From contig CAMDXA010000005.1 in assembly GCA_945878065.1 (NCBI GenBank), positions 1 through 64,000 of the forward strand: a DNA stretch of 64,000 nucleotides. Direction: 5' to 3'. The translations under genes and the position numbers were made by a program. Under the pieces are notes generated by a model that saw only the letters and a program-made list of their open reading frames with translations, did no database searches and had not been told where the DNA came from. Positions 43,970 to 53,886 of this stretch are shown here, one piece after another. Every line of letters begins with the position of its first letter. Positions within the stretch are counted from its first letter, which is position 1. The stretch is from Bordetella parapertussis. GTDB taxonomy: Bacteria; Pseudomonadota; Gammaproteobacteria; Burkholderiales; Burkholderiaceae_C.

Positions 43970-46888
43970 ATGCAAATTGCAACAAGCCCGACGAATGTCA
44001 ACCCCTTTGTCAAAGCCACAGAAACCACAGGTGCTGCGCAGTCAGCATTGATGTCTTCATTAAGCCAGTACCAAATCATCCGCAGAAATGGCGCGGTGGT
44101 GCCCTTCGAACCCGCCAAGATTGCGGTTGCCATGATGAAGGCGTTTTTGGCGGTACACGGCACCCAAGGCGCCGCCTCCTCCAGCGTGCGCGAAACCGTT
44201 GACCAATTGACACAAGCGGTCACACGCGCCCTGATGCGTTCACGCCCGGGCGGCGGAACTTTTCATATTGAAGATGTGCAAGACCAAGTGGAACTCGGTT
44301 TGATGCGCGGCAGCCACCACGAAGTGGCGCGTTCTTATGTGCTCTATCGTGAACGCCGCAGCCAAGAGCGCGCTGCCCACAAAGAAACCACCATTAATAC
44401 CGGTCCGCAATTGCATGCCATCGTTGACGGCGAACGCGTGGTGCTTGACACCCAGCGTTTGCAACAACTGATTGAAGCCGCGTGCGAAAACCTGGGCGCA
44501 GATGTCACCGCTGCACCTATCTTGACCGAAACCATGCGCAATCTGTACGACGGCATACCGATGGAAGAAGTGCATAAAGCTTCGGTGCTGGCAGCCAGAA
44601 CAATGATTGAAAAAGAACCGGGCTACACCTTTGCCACAGCCCGCTTGCTGATGTATTCCATCACCAAAGAAGTTTTGGGCCACGAAGCCACCCATGCCGA
44701 AATGGCAGGGCATTACCAGCGTACTTTCGCTGACTTCATGAAAAAAGGTGTGGAAAATGATTTGCTCGACGCGCGTTTGCTTCAGTTTGACTTGCCCCGT
44801 TTGGCCAAAGCCCTCAAGCCTGAGCGCGACTTCCAGTTCGACTACCTCGGCTTGCAAACCTTGTACGACCGTTATTTTTTGCACGTCCGTAAACAACGCA
44901 TTGAATTGCCGCAGTCGTTTTTCATGCGTGTCGCCATGGGCTTGTCGCTCAATGAAGTCAACCGCGAAGAGCGCGCGATCGAGTTCTACGAAATTCTTTC
45001 GTCGTTTGATTTCATGTCGAGTACCCCCACGCTGTTCAACAGCGGCACTACCCGTCCGCAACTCTCTAGCTGCTACCTCACCACCGTGCCCGACGATCTC
45101 GACGGCATTTACGAATCCATCAAAGAAAACGCGCTGCTCTCTAAATTCGCTGGCGGCTTGGGCAACGACTGGACCCGCGTGCGCGCCTTGGGCAGTCACA
45201 TCAAAGGCACCAACGGCGAATCGCAAGGTGTGGTGCCTTTCCTCAAGGTCGTCAACGACACCGCTGTTGCCGTCAACCAAGGCGGTAAACGCAAGGGCGC
45301 GGTCTGCACCTACCTAGAAACCTGGCACTTAGACATTGAAGAATTTCTGGAACTGCGCAAAAACACCGGCGACGACCGCCGCCGCACGCACGACATGAAC
45401 ACCGCCAATTGGATTCCCGATTTATTCATGCGCCGCGTCATGGAAAAGGGTGAATGGACGCTGTTCTCTCCCTCCAACACCCCTGATTTGCATGACAAAT
45501 TTGGTTCAGAGTTTGAAAAAGCCTATACCGCCTACGAAGCACAAGCGCGCCAAGGCTTGATCAAACCCAGCAAGACAGTGCAAGCCACCGACTTGTGGCG
45601 CAGGATGCTGACCATGTTGTTTGAAACCGGTCATCCATGGATCACCTTCAAAGACGCTTGCAATGTGCGCTCACCCCAGCAGCACAGCGGCGTGGTGCAT
45701 TCCTCCAACCTGTGCACAGAAATCACTTTAAACACCAGCGACACAGAAACCGCTGTGTGTAACCTGGGTTCGGTCAATTTGGTGCGTCACCTCAAGCAAG
45801 GCCCGCAAGGACAGGAGTTGGACCACGACAAGCTCAAGAAAACCATCAACACCGCAATGCGCATGCTCGACAATGTGATTGACATCAACTATTACGCCGT
45901 CAAAAAAGCCCGCGACTCCAACCTGCGTCACCGTCCTGTGGGTTTGGGCATCATGGCATTCCAAGACAGTTTGTACGAGCAACATATTCCATACGCTTCA
46001 CAAGCTGCCGTTGAATTCGCTGACAAATCGATGGAAGCTATTTGCTACTACGCCTACTGGGCTTCCACCGAGTTGGCCCGCGAAAGAGGCCGCTACTCCA
46101 CTTACAAGGGTTCATTGTGGGACCAAGGCATTTTGCCTTTGGATACTCTGAATTTGCTGGAAAAATCACGTGGCGGTTACATCGAAGTAGACCGCAGCGC
46201 TACGTTGGACTGGGAGGCGTTGCGCCGCAAGATCGCCACCGACGGCATGCGCAATTCCAACTGTGTTGCCATCGCTCCCACCGCCACGATTTCTAATATT
46301 GTCGGTGTTGATGCTTCCATCGAACCTTGCTTTGGCAACCTGTCAGTCAAGTCCAATTTGTCTGGTGAGTTCACCATCATCAATTCCTATTTGGTGCGTG
46401 ACCTCAAACGTCTGGGCCTGTGGGACGATGTCATGGTCATGGACCTCAAACACTTTGACGGTTCGCTGCGCCCGATTGACCGCGTTCCGCAAGACCTCAA
46501 AGACATGTATGCCACTGCATTCGAGGTTGAAACACAGTGGCTGGTTGAGGCAGCTGCGCGCCGCCAAAAATGGATCGACCAAGCGCAGTCACTCAACATC
46601 TACATGGCGGGTGCCTCTGGCAAAAAACTCGACGAGACTTACAAACTCGCTTGGCTGCGCGGACTCAAAACCACCTACTACCTGCGCACCACCAGTGCCA
46701 CGCAAATCGAAAAATCCACCGTACAAGCAGGCTCGCATAACGCGGTTTCCTCTGGCGGTGGCGGCTCTGGTTTGAGTGCCATGGAACTTGCAGCTGCAGC
46801 CGCACGTTCACAAATTCTGTCGGCTTCACCGGCCACTGATGTCAAATTTTGCGGCGTCGATGACCCTACCTGCGAAGCATGTCAGTAA
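43970..46888 (+). CDS. nrdA: Ribonucleoside-diphosphate reductase alpha subunit (class Ia)
   Basis: NrdA reduces ribonucleotides to deoxyribonucleotides with NrdB. The 972-residue protein has an N-terminal ATP-cone (RRNGAVVPFEPAKIAVAMMK, near 40-60) and a second one at about 150-250, then the RNR large-subunit domain with TPTLFNSGTTRPQLSSCYLT, SNLCTEITLNTSDTETAVCN and LGSVNL, and the C-terminal redox pair in CEACQ. The start at MQIATS has only a weak ribosome site; the first 35 residues are not conserved. nrdB follows after 133 bases. Confidence 0.97.
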   Translation: MQIATSPTNVNPFVKATETTGAAQSALMSSLSQYQIIRRNGAVVPFEPAKIAVAMMKAFLAVHGTQGAASSSVRETVDQLTQAVTRALMRSRPGGGTFHIEDVQDQVELGLMRGSHHEVARSYVLYRERRSQERAAHKETTINTGPQLHAIVDGERVVLDTQRLQQLIEAACENLGADVTAAPILTETMRNLYDGIPMEEVHKASVLAARTMIEKEPGYTFATARLLMYSITKEVLGHEATHAEMAGHYQRTFADFMKKGVENDLLDARLLQFDLPRLAKALKPERDFQFDYLGLQTLYDRYFLHVRKQRIELPQSFFMRVAMGLSLNEVNREERAIEFYEILSSFDFMSSTPTLFNSGTTRPQLSSCYLTTVPDDLDGIYESIKENALLSKFAGGLGNDWTRVRALGSHIKGTNGESQGVVPFLKVVNDTAVAVNQGGKRKGAVCTYLETWHLDIEEFLELRKNTGDDRRRTHDMNTANWIPDLFMRRVMEKGEWTLFSPSNTPDLHDKFGSEFEKAYTAYEAQARQGLIKPSKTVQATDLWRRMLTMLFETGHPWITFKDACNVRSPQQHSGVVHSSNLCTEITLNTSDTETAVCNLGSVNLVRHLKQGPQGQELDHDKLKKTINTAMRMLDNVIDINYYAVKKARDSNLRHRPVGLGIMAFQDSLYEQHIPYASQAAVEFADKSMEAICYYAYWASTELARERGRYSTYKGSLWDQGILPLDTLNLLEKSRGGYIEVDRSATLDWEALRRKIATDGMRNSNCVAIAPTATISNIVGVDASIEPCFGNLSVKSNLSGEFTIINSYLVRDLKRLGLWDDVMVMDLKHFDGSLRPIDRVPQDLKDMYATAFEVETQWLVEAAARRQKWIDQAQSLNIYMAGASGKKLDETYKLAWLRGLKTTYYLRTTSATQIEKSTVQAGSHNAVSSGGGGSGLSAMELAAAAARSQILSASPATDVKFCGVDDPTCEACQ

Positions 46889-46894
46889 CGAATT

Positions 46895-46922
46895 CGAGCG
46901 CTGCTTTTATTGTCAGCGCTCG
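46895..46922. other. Perfect hairpin between nrdA and nrdB
   Basis: CGAGCGCTG, a 10-base loop, then CAGCGCTCG: a 9-bp perfect stem six bases after the nrdA stop, without a T-run. It could stabilise the 3' end of nrdA mRNA or shape relative expression of nrdB. Confidence 0.6.
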
Positions 46923-47021
46923 CATCAATTGCAATTCAACAACAATTTTCCTTGCAGTTTTGAATGAATCCTTTGCGTTTCACAAGCATGCACCCATAAT
47001 CCAAAGAATGGAATTACCAAT

Positions 47022-48236
47022 ATGTTGACCTGGGAAGAAGAAGCAAAACCCACATCGCCCATCGCGGCCCCCATGGGTGACTTCAACAGTCACCTGAATG
47101 CGTCACCCTCCCCTACTTCAGTGCCCGCCTCTCGCATCCTCAACGATGGCGCTGTACTTTCAGACACATCCCCTGGTCCCGCATCGCGCGCCTTCACATC
47201 TGCGCCTGCTCCGACTGGTCGCCGCGTCAATGCCGCAGACAAGCGCATCATCAACGGACAAACCGATGTCAACCAATTGGTGCCGTTCAAATACAAATGG
47301 GCTTGGGAAAAATATTTAGCCACTTGCGCAAACCACTGGATGCCGCAAGAAGTCAACATGACGCGCGACATCGCTCTGTGGAAAGATCCCAACGGCCTGA
47401 CAGAAGATGAGCGCCGCATCATCAAACGCAATCTTGGTTTTTTTGTCACCGCCGACTCACTCGCCGCCAACAATATCGTGCTGGGCACTTACCGCCACAT
47501 CACCGCGCCCGAATGCCGTCAGTTTCTGTTGCGCCAGGCTTTCGAGGAAGCCATTCACACCCACGCTTACCAATACATCGTGGAATCGCTGGGTCTGGAT
47601 GAAAGTGAAATCTTCAATGCTTACCAGGAAGTGACCTCCATCCGCGACAAAGATGAGTTTCTTATTCCATTCATTGAAGCCATCATGGACCCCCACTTCC
47701 ACACTGGCACGGTTGAAACCGACCAAACGCTGCTGAAGTCCTTGATCGTGTTTGCCTGCCTCATGGAAGGTTTGTTCTTCTATGTAGGCTTTACCCAAAT
47801 CCTGGCATTGGGTCGTCAAAACAAAATGACTGGTGCTGCAGAGCAGTACCAGTACATCTTGCGTGACGAATCCATGCACTGCAACTTCGGCATTGATCTG
47901 ATCAACCAGATCAAGTTAGAAAATCCTCACCTGTGGACGGCCGAATTCAAAGCCGAGATCATTGAACTTTTTCACAAAGCCGTTGAGTTGGAATACCGCT
48001 ATGCTGAAGACACCATGCCACGCGGCGTGCTCGGCATGAATGCTTCCATGTTCAAAGGTTACTTGCGCTATATCGCCAACCGTCGCGCCACCCAAATCGG
48101 CTTGGACGCGTTGTACCCCCACGAGGAAAATCCATTCCCGTGGATGAGCGAAATGATCGACCTGAAAAAAGAACGTAACTTTTTTGAGACCCGCGTGATC
48201 GAGTACCAAACCGGCGGCGCGCTGTCTTGGGATTGA
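47022..48236 (+). CDS. nrdB: Ribonucleoside-diphosphate reductase beta subunit (class Ia)
   Basis: NrdB holds the di-iron tyrosyl radical cofactor used by NrdA. The 404-residue protein has a polar N-terminal extension of about 75 residues, then the ferritin-like fold with [20 protein letters not shown] and [20 protein letters not shown] as metal-ligand helices, plus a C-terminal NrdA-binding tail ending GGALSWD. Together with nrdA it is under the NrdR boxes. Confidence 0.97.
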   Translation: MLTWEEEAKPTSPIAAPMGDFNSHLNASPSPTSVPASRILNDGAVLSDTSPGPASRAFTSAPAPTGRRVNAADKRIINGQTDVNQLVPFKYKWAWEKYLATCANHWMPQEVNMTRDIALWKDPNGLTEDERRIIKRNLGFFVTADSLAANNIVLGTYRHITAPECRQFLLRQAFEEAIHTHAYQYIVESLGLDESEIFNAYQEVTSIRDKDEFLIPFIEAIMDPHFHTGTVETDQTLLKSLIVFACLMEGLFFYVGFTQILALGRQNKMTGAAEQYQYILRDESMHCNFGIDLINQIKLENPHLWTAEFKAEIIELFHKAVELEYRYAEDTMPRGVLGMNASMFKGYLRYIANRRATQIGLDALYPHEENPFPWMSEMIDLKKERNFFETRVIEYQTGGALSWD

Positions 48237-48272
48237 AACTGACATGACCTTTTTTGTTCCCCCTGCACACAA

Positions 48273-48384
48273 CATCTTCCACAGTGAAAAGATGCTTTTT
48301 GTGGGTCAGGAACACACCCCGTTCATGGTGTTGAACCACGGTTCAGCACCATGAATCACTTGGACTGCAAAGACCAAGTGTTTT
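48273..48384 (+). other. Three serial hairpins between nrdB and the H1-like gene
   Basis: In order: CATCTT/AAGATG with TTTTT (48273-48300); a long hairpin TTCATGGTG...CACCATGAA with an inner TGAAC/GTTCA stem (48322-48355); and CACTTGG/CCAAGTG with TTTT (48357-48384). The first and third look like terminators; the middle has no T-run. Together they fill the leader before the H1-like start codon. Confidence 0.6.
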
Positions 48385-48423
48385 GAACCAACGATCTAAG
48401 ATCTTGATCTAGGAGAGTATCTA

Positions 48424-48900
48424 ATGGCAACTGCAAAAAAATCCGCTGCAAAAAAACCAGCAGCAAAAAAACCGGCCGCTAAAAAAGCTGCCGCAAAGAA
48501 ACCTGTCGCTAAAAAAGTAGCAGCTAAAAAGCCCGCAGCTAAGAAAAAGCCTGCAGCTAAAAAGCCAGCCGCTAAAAAAGTAGCAGCCAAAAAGCCCGCA
48601 GCTAAGAAAAAGCCTGCAGCCAAAAAGCCAGCCGCTAAAAAAGCAGCCGCTAAAAAGCCTGCAGCTAAAAAAGCAGCAGCCAAAAAGCCTGCTGCCAAAA
48701 AACCTGCGGCTAAAAAAAAAGTAACAAGTAGCAAACCAGCAGCCAAGAAGCCGGCAGCCAAGCCGGCCGCTAAACCTGCGGCTAAGCCAGCGGTCAAAAA
48801 ACCGCAAGCAAACCCCGCAGCCCAAGCGGTTGCACATGTGGCACAAACCACTTTAAACCCGCAAGCAGCTTGGCCGTTTCCTACGGCCACCAAGCCCTGA
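48424..48900 (+). CDS. Histone H1-like alanine/lysine-rich DNA-binding protein
   Basis: Product of 158 residues, almost entirely built of short [10 protein letters not shown] units like the C-terminal tail of histone H1 and bacterial AlgP/HctB/BpH1-type proteins. It is presumed to bind and compact DNA without sequence preference. It has no globular domain; the last 30 residues ([12 protein letters not shown]) are non-repetitive. AGGAGA precedes the ATG, and a strong terminator follows. Repeat number in such genes often varies between strains, which can alter length in-frame. Confidence 0.88.
   Translation: MATAKKSAAKKPAAKKPAAKKAAAKKPVAKKVAAKKPAAKKKPAAKKPAAKKVAAKKPAAKKKPAAKKPAAKKAAAKKPAAKKAAAKKPAAKKPAAKKKVTSSKPAAKKPAAKPAAKPAAKPAVKKPQANPAAQAVAHVAQTTLNPQAAWPFPTATKP
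48430..48800 (+). repeat. Lys/Ala codon repeat in the H1-like gene
   Basis: Tandem units coding PAAKK and variants; a longer unit of about 21 codons ([21 protein letters not shown], split at the DNA level by silent changes) occurs twice around 48517-48640. Prone to slippage or recombination. Confidence 0.8.
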
Positions 48901-48923
48901 AAAGGTGCTCGATGTTTGCCTAC

Positions 48924-48954
48924 AACCCGGTGTCTGATCGCACCGGGTTTTTTT
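48924..48954 (+). terminator. Terminator after the H1-like gene
   Basis: AACCCGGTG, 8-base loop, CACCGGGTT, then a T-run: a strong Rho-independent terminator 24 bases after the stop codon. It overlaps the end of the convergent PfkB kinase gene by two bases. Confidence 0.88.
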
Positions 48955-49837
48955 ATGTCAACGTGTAATTTTGAGGCCCGCGTGTCGCAATTTTTCGTGC
49001 GCCGACCTGGTTACCCAGTTCGGCACAACGCAGTAAGTCCCAGCCCTGGTCAAGTCCAAACAACAAAGCACTGCGCCAAGCGTCACCGCAGCCGGTAGGA
49101 TCCACGACAGCCTCGGCTTTCACGGGTTGCACCCATTGCATATGGCCTTGCTGCCAGACCTCGCAACCTTTTCCGCCCAAAGTCACCACCAAGCCTTGGA
49201 CCTTGGATGAAATTTCTGCGCTGTCCCAACCGGTGCGGTCTGACAACATTTTTCCTTCGTAGTCGTTGACAGTCACCCAGGTCGAGAGCTTGATGAAATG
49301 GCGCAGTGTTTCACCATCGAACATGGGCAAGCCTTGTCCTGGGTCAAACACAAATGGAATGCCTGCGGCCGCAAATTGCTCGGCATGCTGCAGCATGGCG
49401 TCACGGCCATCGGGAGAGACGATGCCCAAGCTGATGTCAGCGCGCTTTTGCACCTGCGTGGTATGCGCTTGCATCATGGCGCCGGGGTGAAACGCGGTGA
49501 TTTGGTTATTGTCCAAATCGGTCATGATCATGGCCTGCGCGGTGTAATCATCAGCAACCATTTTCACGAACTCGGTGGCGATACCCAAGTGCTTGAGCCG
49601 GTTGAAATAGCTTTCGCCGTCGTTACCCAACGTAGCCATGGGCAGTGGATGGCCACCGAGCAATTTCAAGCCATAGGCAATATTGCCTGCACACCCCCCG
49701 AACTCTCGCTGCAGACGCGGCACCAAAAATGACACATTCAAAATATGCAATTGCTCTGGCAATATTTGCTCTTTGAACCGACCTTCAAAATGCATGATGG
49801 TGTCAAACGCCAACGATCCACAAATCACAACTGCCAT
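48953..49837 (-). CDS. PfkB family carbohydrate/nucleoside kinase
   Basis: Product of 294 residues from ATG 49837. The ribokinase fold is shown by [20 protein letters not shown] near 48-67 and the C-terminal PfkB signature [20 protein letters not shown] with the catalytic aspartate. The GAGD oxyanion motif is GCGD here, typical of an adenosine kinase-like group of PfkB proteins common in beta-proteobacteria. Substrate cannot be fixed from sequence. It faces the H1-like gene. Confidence 0.85.
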   Translation of the reverse strand: MAVVICGSLAFDTIMHFEGRFKEQILPEQLHILNVSFLVPRLQREFGGCAGNIAYGLKLLGGHPLPMATLGNDGESYFNRLKHLGIATEFVKMVADDYTAQAMIMTDLDNNQITAFHPGAMMQAHTTQVQKRADISLGIVSPDGRDAMLQHAEQFAAAGIPFVFDPGQGLPMFDGETLRHFIKLSTWVTVNDYEGKMLSDRTGWDSAEISSKVQGLVVTLGGKGCEVWQQGHMQWVQPVKAEAVVDPTGCGDAWRSALLFGLDQGWDLLRCAELGNQVGARKIATRGPQNYTLT

Positions 49838-49859
49838 GGCTACATCCAATTCAAATAAT

Positions 49860-50543
49860 TTAAGGGTAAAAAAGCAATGCTTTGAAACCATCGATTGTCG
49901 GAGACAAAGACGGGTCTAGTCTAAAGGTGAAGAAAAATGCATGGTTGCCGCGCGGCCGCAAAGGGTCGGTCAGTCCCAGTTCTGAGGGCATGATGATTTT
50001 GCGCACCACATCGCCGCCCTCGGCGTTCAAGGTCAACTCCAAAGCTGGCGGCGACAACAACGAATCGCCCAAGTTTTTCACGACCCCTTCAAACATAAAT
50101 GTATCTGGCCCGACGCGTTTGAATCGACTGGACTCCAGCGCGACTTGGTCAGGGTCCATGGGTAAATACACATCACAAGAAAAGGGCTGGCACAACCACT
50201 GCATGACGGGATGCAATTCAGGCACTCGGCCTGCAATGGCATGGCGTTGGTGAACTGCCGACTGCAAGACAAAAACCAAAACCAGCAGCGCCACCACATA
50301 AGCCGCCCACCCGTGTTTGGATTCAGGCGGCAGTTGTTGACTGTCGGCCCACACAACCGGGCGCAAAAAAGGCTGCACCATTTCTGGCGCAGGCCGGGGA
50401 TCATCCATTTCAAACAAATGCTGATCGAGTTGAAACACATGGGCACATTGGCCACATCTGACCCAGCCGTCTGCGGTACTGAAATGTTCCGGCTGCACGG
50501 AAAAGCCAGCTTGGCATTGGGGGCAAAGGGTCACAAAAGCCAT
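49860..50543 (-). CDS. MJ0042 zinc-ribbon / DUF3426 protein
   Basis: Product of 227 residues with an N-terminal zinc ribbon (CPQCQAGFSV, then RCGQCAHVF; four cysteines at residues 8-35), a membrane helix at about 105-120 (AAYVVALLVLVFVLQSA) and a C-terminal DUF3426 beta domain (DTFMFEGVVKNLGDSLLSPP). Conserved next to prmA and accBC in Burkholderiales; role unknown, probably envelope-associated. Confidence 0.85.
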   Translation of the reverse strand: MAFVTLCPQCQAGFSVQPEHFSTADGWVRCGQCAHVFQLDQHLFEMDDPRPAPEMVQPFLRPVVWADSQQLPPESKHGWAAYVVALLVLVFVLQSAVHQRHAIAGRVPELHPVMQWLCQPFSCDVYLPMDPDQVALESSRFKRVGPDTFMFEGVVKNLGDSLLSPPALELTLNAEGGDVVRKIIMPSELGLTDPLRPRGNHAFFFTFRLDPSLSPTIDGFKALLFYP

Positions 50544-50571
50544 GGGTTGTAAGCCGTCAATCGATTAAAAA

Positions 50572-51456
50572 TCAGTCACGCTTGCCGTGCATCAGTACCC
50601 AACCGTCTTGTTCATCAGCGACTTGCAAAGCCAAGTACGGTTGGTAGGTCGCTTGAATTTCTTCGGTCTGACGCGTCAAAATTCCTGCCAGAAGCAACTG
50701 GCCGCCAGCGGCTACATGGGCACACAACAAAGGCGCCAGCACTTTCAAAGGTGCAGCCAATATATTGGCCACTACCAGCGGGTAACTGCCATTCGCCAGC
50801 GATGACGGGCCGGTATTGATATGCACTTGGTTACCATGGGCGTTGGCCTGCGTTGCCACCAACGCATCAGGATCAATGTCAACCGCATCCACCTGCGCAG
50901 CACCGAGCATGGCCGCGCCAATCGCCAAAATCCCTGAACCGCAACCATAGTCAAGTACACGTTGCCCCTGCGGCGGGTGCATGGCAATCCAACGCAAACA
51001 CATGCGTGTGGTGGGATGCGTGCCTGTGCCAAAAGCCAAACCAGGGTCTAAGCGCAATACCCACTGCGCTTGGGCTGGCGGTTCATGCCAACTGGGCACC
51101 ACCCAAAAAGTGTCTGTGATGGGAACCGGCTCAAACTGCGACTGGGTCAGGCGCACCCAGTCTTGTGCCTCCAATGGTTGGATACCGAGTAATTCGGCTT
51201 CCTTGAAAAAAGCTTGCAGCACAAGTAACTTGCCTGCATCTGCAGCGGCGGCATCGTCAGCAAACAAGGCCACAACTTCAGATCGAGCCCAGCCTGCCGC
51301 TGGGGGTGGCATGCCGGGCTCTCCAAACAGGGCTTGTTCTTGGTCGGTGTGGGCATCTGCATCTTGCACCGACACACTGAGCGCATCCAAGGCCATCAAC
51401 GCATCGCTGATGGTCTCCACCTCATGCTGAGGGCAGTGCAAATGCAGTTCAACCAT
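50572..51456 (-). CDS. prmA: Ribosomal protein L11 methyltransferase PrmA
   Basis: PrmA trimethylates several residues of L11. The 294-residue product has a short N-terminal substrate-recognition domain ([20 protein letters not shown]) and a class I SAM domain with VLDYGCGSGILAIGAAMLGA and NILAAPL, the PrmA NxxxxP-type motif. The start shares one base with the accC stop, so it is coupled to the acetyl-CoA carboxylase genes. Confidence 0.95.
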   Translation of the reverse strand: MVELHLHCPQHEVETISDALMALDALSVSVQDADAHTDQEQALFGEPGMPPPAAGWARSEVVALFADDAAAADAGKLLVLQAFFKEAELLGIQPLEAQDWVRLTQSQFEPVPITDTFWVVPSWHEPPAQAQWVLRLDPGLAFGTGTHPTTRMCLRWIAMHPPQGQRVLDYGCGSGILAIGAAMLGAAQVDAVDIDPDALVATQANAHGNQVHINTGPSSLANGSYPLVVANILAAPLKVLAPLLCAHVAAGGQLLLAGILTRQTEEIQATYQPYLALQVADEQDGWVLMHGKRD

Positions 51457-52805
51457 CAGGCTTGACGAACCGCCAACCATTCTTCCAAGTAATGAATGTT
51501 GGTGCCACCGGCGATGAATCCCGGGTCATCCATCAAGACTTTGTGCAAAGCGATGTTGGTGCTGATGCCTTCCACCACGGTCTCGCCCAAGGCCGTGCGC
51601 ATACGGGCCAATGCATGCTCGCGTGTGTCGCCGTGCACAATGATTTTTCCAATCATGGAATCGTAATTTGAGGGAACAAAATAATTGGTGTACACATGTG
51701 AATCCACCCGCACACCGGGCCCACCGGGCGGGTGCCACATGGTGATGCGGCCTGGCGAGGGTGTGAATTTAAACGGGTCTTCTGCGTTCACACGGCATTC
51801 AATCGCATGGCCTTTGATTTCTATCTGCCGTTGTGTGTACGGCAATTTCATGCCTGAAGCAGTCATGATTTGGGTTTTGACAATGTCAACCCCGGTGATG
51901 AATTCGGTCACCGGATGCTCAACCTGGACCCGGGTGTTCATTTCTATGAAATAAAACTCACCGTTTTCATACAAGAACTCAAACGTACCCGCGCCTCTGT
52001 AACCCATTTTTTTACAGGCCGCGACACAGCGCTCGCCAATACGTTCAATCAATTTGCGTGGAATACCTGGCGCGGGTGCTTCTTCAATCACCTTTTGGTG
52101 GCGACGTTGCATGGAGCAATCACGCTCACCCAGGTAAATGGCGTTTTTAAAGTTGTCCGCCAAGATTTGAATTTCAATGTGCCTGGGGTTTTGCAGGAAT
52201 TTTTCCATGTACACCGCAGGGTTGCCAAAGGCCGCACCGGCCTCGGCTTTGGTGGTTTGCACCGCATGGATGAGGGCCGCTTCGTTGTGGACCACCCGCA
52301 TGCCTCTACCACCGCCGCCACCTGCTGCTTTGATGATGACCGGATAACCGACTGCCTTGCCAATGCGCCGGATTTGCGCAGGATCGTCTGGCAACTCGCC
52401 GTCCGAACCAGGCACACAGGGCACGCCCGCTTTGATCATGGCTTGCTTGGCCGATACCTTATCGCCCATCATGCGGATCGAATCGGGTGTGGGCCCGATG
52501 AACACAAACCCACTTTTCTCTACGCGTTCTGCGAAATCGGCGTTTTCGCTCAAAAACCCATAGCCCGGATGAATAGCCTGCGCGTCGGTGACCTCTGCCG
52601 CTGAAATGATGGCGGGCATGTTCAGGTAACTTTGTGCAGACGCTGCGGGTCCAATGCACACGGCTTCTTCAGCCAATTTGACGTATTTGGCATCGCGGTC
52701 GGCTTCCGAATACACCACCACCGCTTCAACGCCAAGTTCCTTGCAAGCACGTTGAATGCGCAAAGCAATTTCGCCCCGGTTGGCGATCAGGATCTTTTTA
52801 AACAT
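51456..52805 (-). CDS. accC: Acetyl-CoA carboxylase biotin carboxylase subunit AccC
   Basis: AccC carboxylates biotin on AccB using ATP and bicarbonate. The 449 residues contain the standard domains: N-terminal fold ([20 protein letters not shown]), ATP grasp with [17 protein letters not shown], and [20 protein letters not shown]. Length equals E. coli AccC (449). It follows accB after nine bases. Confidence 0.98.
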   Translation of the reverse strand: MFKKILIANRGEIALRIQRACKELGVEAVVVYSEADRDAKYVKLAEEAVCIGPAASAQSYLNMPAIISAAEVTDAQAIHPGYGFLSENADFAERVEKSGFVFIGPTPDSIRMMGDKVSAKQAMIKAGVPCVPGSDGELPDDPAQIRRIGKAVGYPVIIKAAGGGGGRGMRVVHNEAALIHAVQTTKAEAGAAFGNPAVYMEKFLQNPRHIEIQILADNFKNAIYLGERDCSMQRRHQKVIEEAPAPGIPRKLIERIGERCVAACKKMGYRGAGTFEFLYENGEFYFIEMNTRVQVEHPVTEFITGVDIVKTQIMTASGMKLPYTQRQIEIKGHAIECRVNAEDPFKFTPSPGRITMWHPPGGPGVRVDSHVYTNYFVPSNYDSMIGKIIVHGDTREHALARMRTALGETVVEGISTNIALHKVLMDDPGFIAGGTNIHYLEEWLAVRQA

Positions 52806-52814
52806 GTACGGGAA

Positions 52815-53267
52815 TCATTCAATCATGAACAGGGGTTGACCGTATTCAACGGCTTGGCCGTTGTCCACCATCACGCGCGTCACCGTACCGCTCTTGTCAG
52901 CTTCGATTTCATTGAGGATTTTCATGGCCTCAATGATGCAAATAGTGTCGCCTTCCTTGACCACGCTGCCGACCTGCACAAAAGGCTTGGCTTCTGGACT
53001 GGAGGCGGTGTAGAGGGTGCCAACCATGGGGGATTTGACAATATGACCGCTGGCCGGAGGGGGGACTTCAGCAGGGGCGGTAGCCAACGGGGCAGCGGGT
53101 ACAGCGGCAGTGGGTGCGGCCACCATGGCGGGGGCAGCCACGGCAACAGGCCCGCCGACAGGCCCTTTAACGATACGAACCTTGCCTTCGGCCTCGGTGA
53201 TCTCAAGTTCAGACACATTGGACTCGGAGACCAAGTCAATCAAAGTTTTAAGTTTTCTTAAATCCAT
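52815..53267 (-). CDS. accB: Biotin carboxyl carrier protein AccB
   Basis: AccB carries biotin between the AccC and AccAD active sites. From the ATG at 53267 ([12 protein letters not shown]) it has 150 residues, a Pro/Ala-rich flexible linker, and the biotinyl domain with the biotinylated lysine in [18 protein letters not shown] good sigma-70 promoter lies just upstream, driving accB-accC-prmA. Confidence 0.97.
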   Translation of the reverse strand: MDLRKLKTLIDLVSESNVSELEITEAEGKVRIVKGPVGGPVAVAAPAMVAAPTAAVPAAPLATAPAEVPPPASGHIVKSPMVGTLYTASSPEAKPFVQVGSVVKEGDTICIIEAMKILNEIEADKSGTVTRVMVDNGQAVEYGQPLFMIE

Positions 53268-53301
53268 ATAACTTGCAGTCAATTACTGTTAACAAGGCTT
53301 T

Positions 53302-53330
53302 AATTTACACCATTTGGGAATGCTTGCCAA
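53302..53330 (-). promoter_or_regulatory. Sigma-70 promoter of accB-accC-prmA
   Basis: Minus strand TTGGCA, 17-base spacer, TAAATT: five of six bases in the -35 and four of six in the -10 box with ideal spacing, start about 28 bases before accB. Confidence 0.65.
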
Positions 53331-53343
53331 AGTAAGGGAGGAT

Positions 53344-53886
53344 TCAAGCCCAAGAACCGATGTCCGCCTCTGTCAACTTGCCTAACTTTTTCATGCGCAA
53401 CCCTTGCTGCGCATCTATCACCAAGGTGAATGGCAATCCGCCCTGCAAGTTGCCGAGCGCGGTCATGAGTGCCGTGCCATTGAGCCCGGCCAGACCGATT
53501 GGGTATTCTACCGGATACTGGCTGAGAAAACGTTTGACGGCACTTGGCTGATCAATCGCCAATCCAAGCACTTGCCAGCTTTTAGGTTTATTTTGCTGAT
53601 AGAAGGCATTCAATAAAGGCATTTCCTCAACACAGGGGGTGCACCAGGTAGCCCAAAAATTGACCGCCAACGGCTGGCCTTTGAACTGAGCCAAGGGCAG
53701 CGGCGTGCCATCGGGTTGCTCAAACTCAGCCGCCCATAAAGATGCGAGCACCGTGTCAGGCAATGCGACGCTGCGTTGGCGCCACCAAGCCACCCCAAGA
53801 CCGGCAGCCAAGGCGCCAGCGGCAACCGAAAGAAAAACCCGCTTGCTACGGGTAATGTCTGAAGAAGGTGTTTCTGCGTTACTCAT
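53344..53886 (-). CDS. TlpA-like thioredoxin-fold protein
   Basis: Product of 180 residues anchored by an N-terminal membrane helix (SVAAGALAAGLGVAWW, about 20-35) and carrying a thioredoxin domain with the active-site motif WATWCTPCVEEMPLL. Periplasmic disulfide reductase of the TlpA/ResA kind is likely; partner unknown. The ATG at 53886 overlaps the stop of the upstream gene, so the two are co-translated. Confidence 0.9.
   Translation of the reverse strand: MSNAETPSSDITRSKRVFLSVAAGALAAGLGVAWWRQRSVALPDTVLASLWAAEFEQPDGTPLPLAQFKGQPLAVNFWATWCTPCVEEMPLLNAFYQQNKPKSWQVLGLAIDQPSAVKRFLSQYPVEYPIGLAGLNGTALMTALGNLQGGLPFTLVIDAQQGLRMKKLGKLTEADIGSWA

Noticed and set aside
44240..45280. Long open frame on the minus strand inside nrdA
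   Set aside because: Shadow of nrdA codon bias; no domain, no ribosome site, opposite strand of a well-supported gene.
48430..48800. Short repeats resembling a CRISPR array
   Set aside because: Units are in-frame Ala/Lys codons with no unique spacers between constant repeats.
48396..48893. Minus-strand Ala/Phe/Gly-rich frame opposite the H1-like gene
   Set aside because: Reverse complement of Lys/Ala codons produces Phe/Leu/Ala repeats; no start context.
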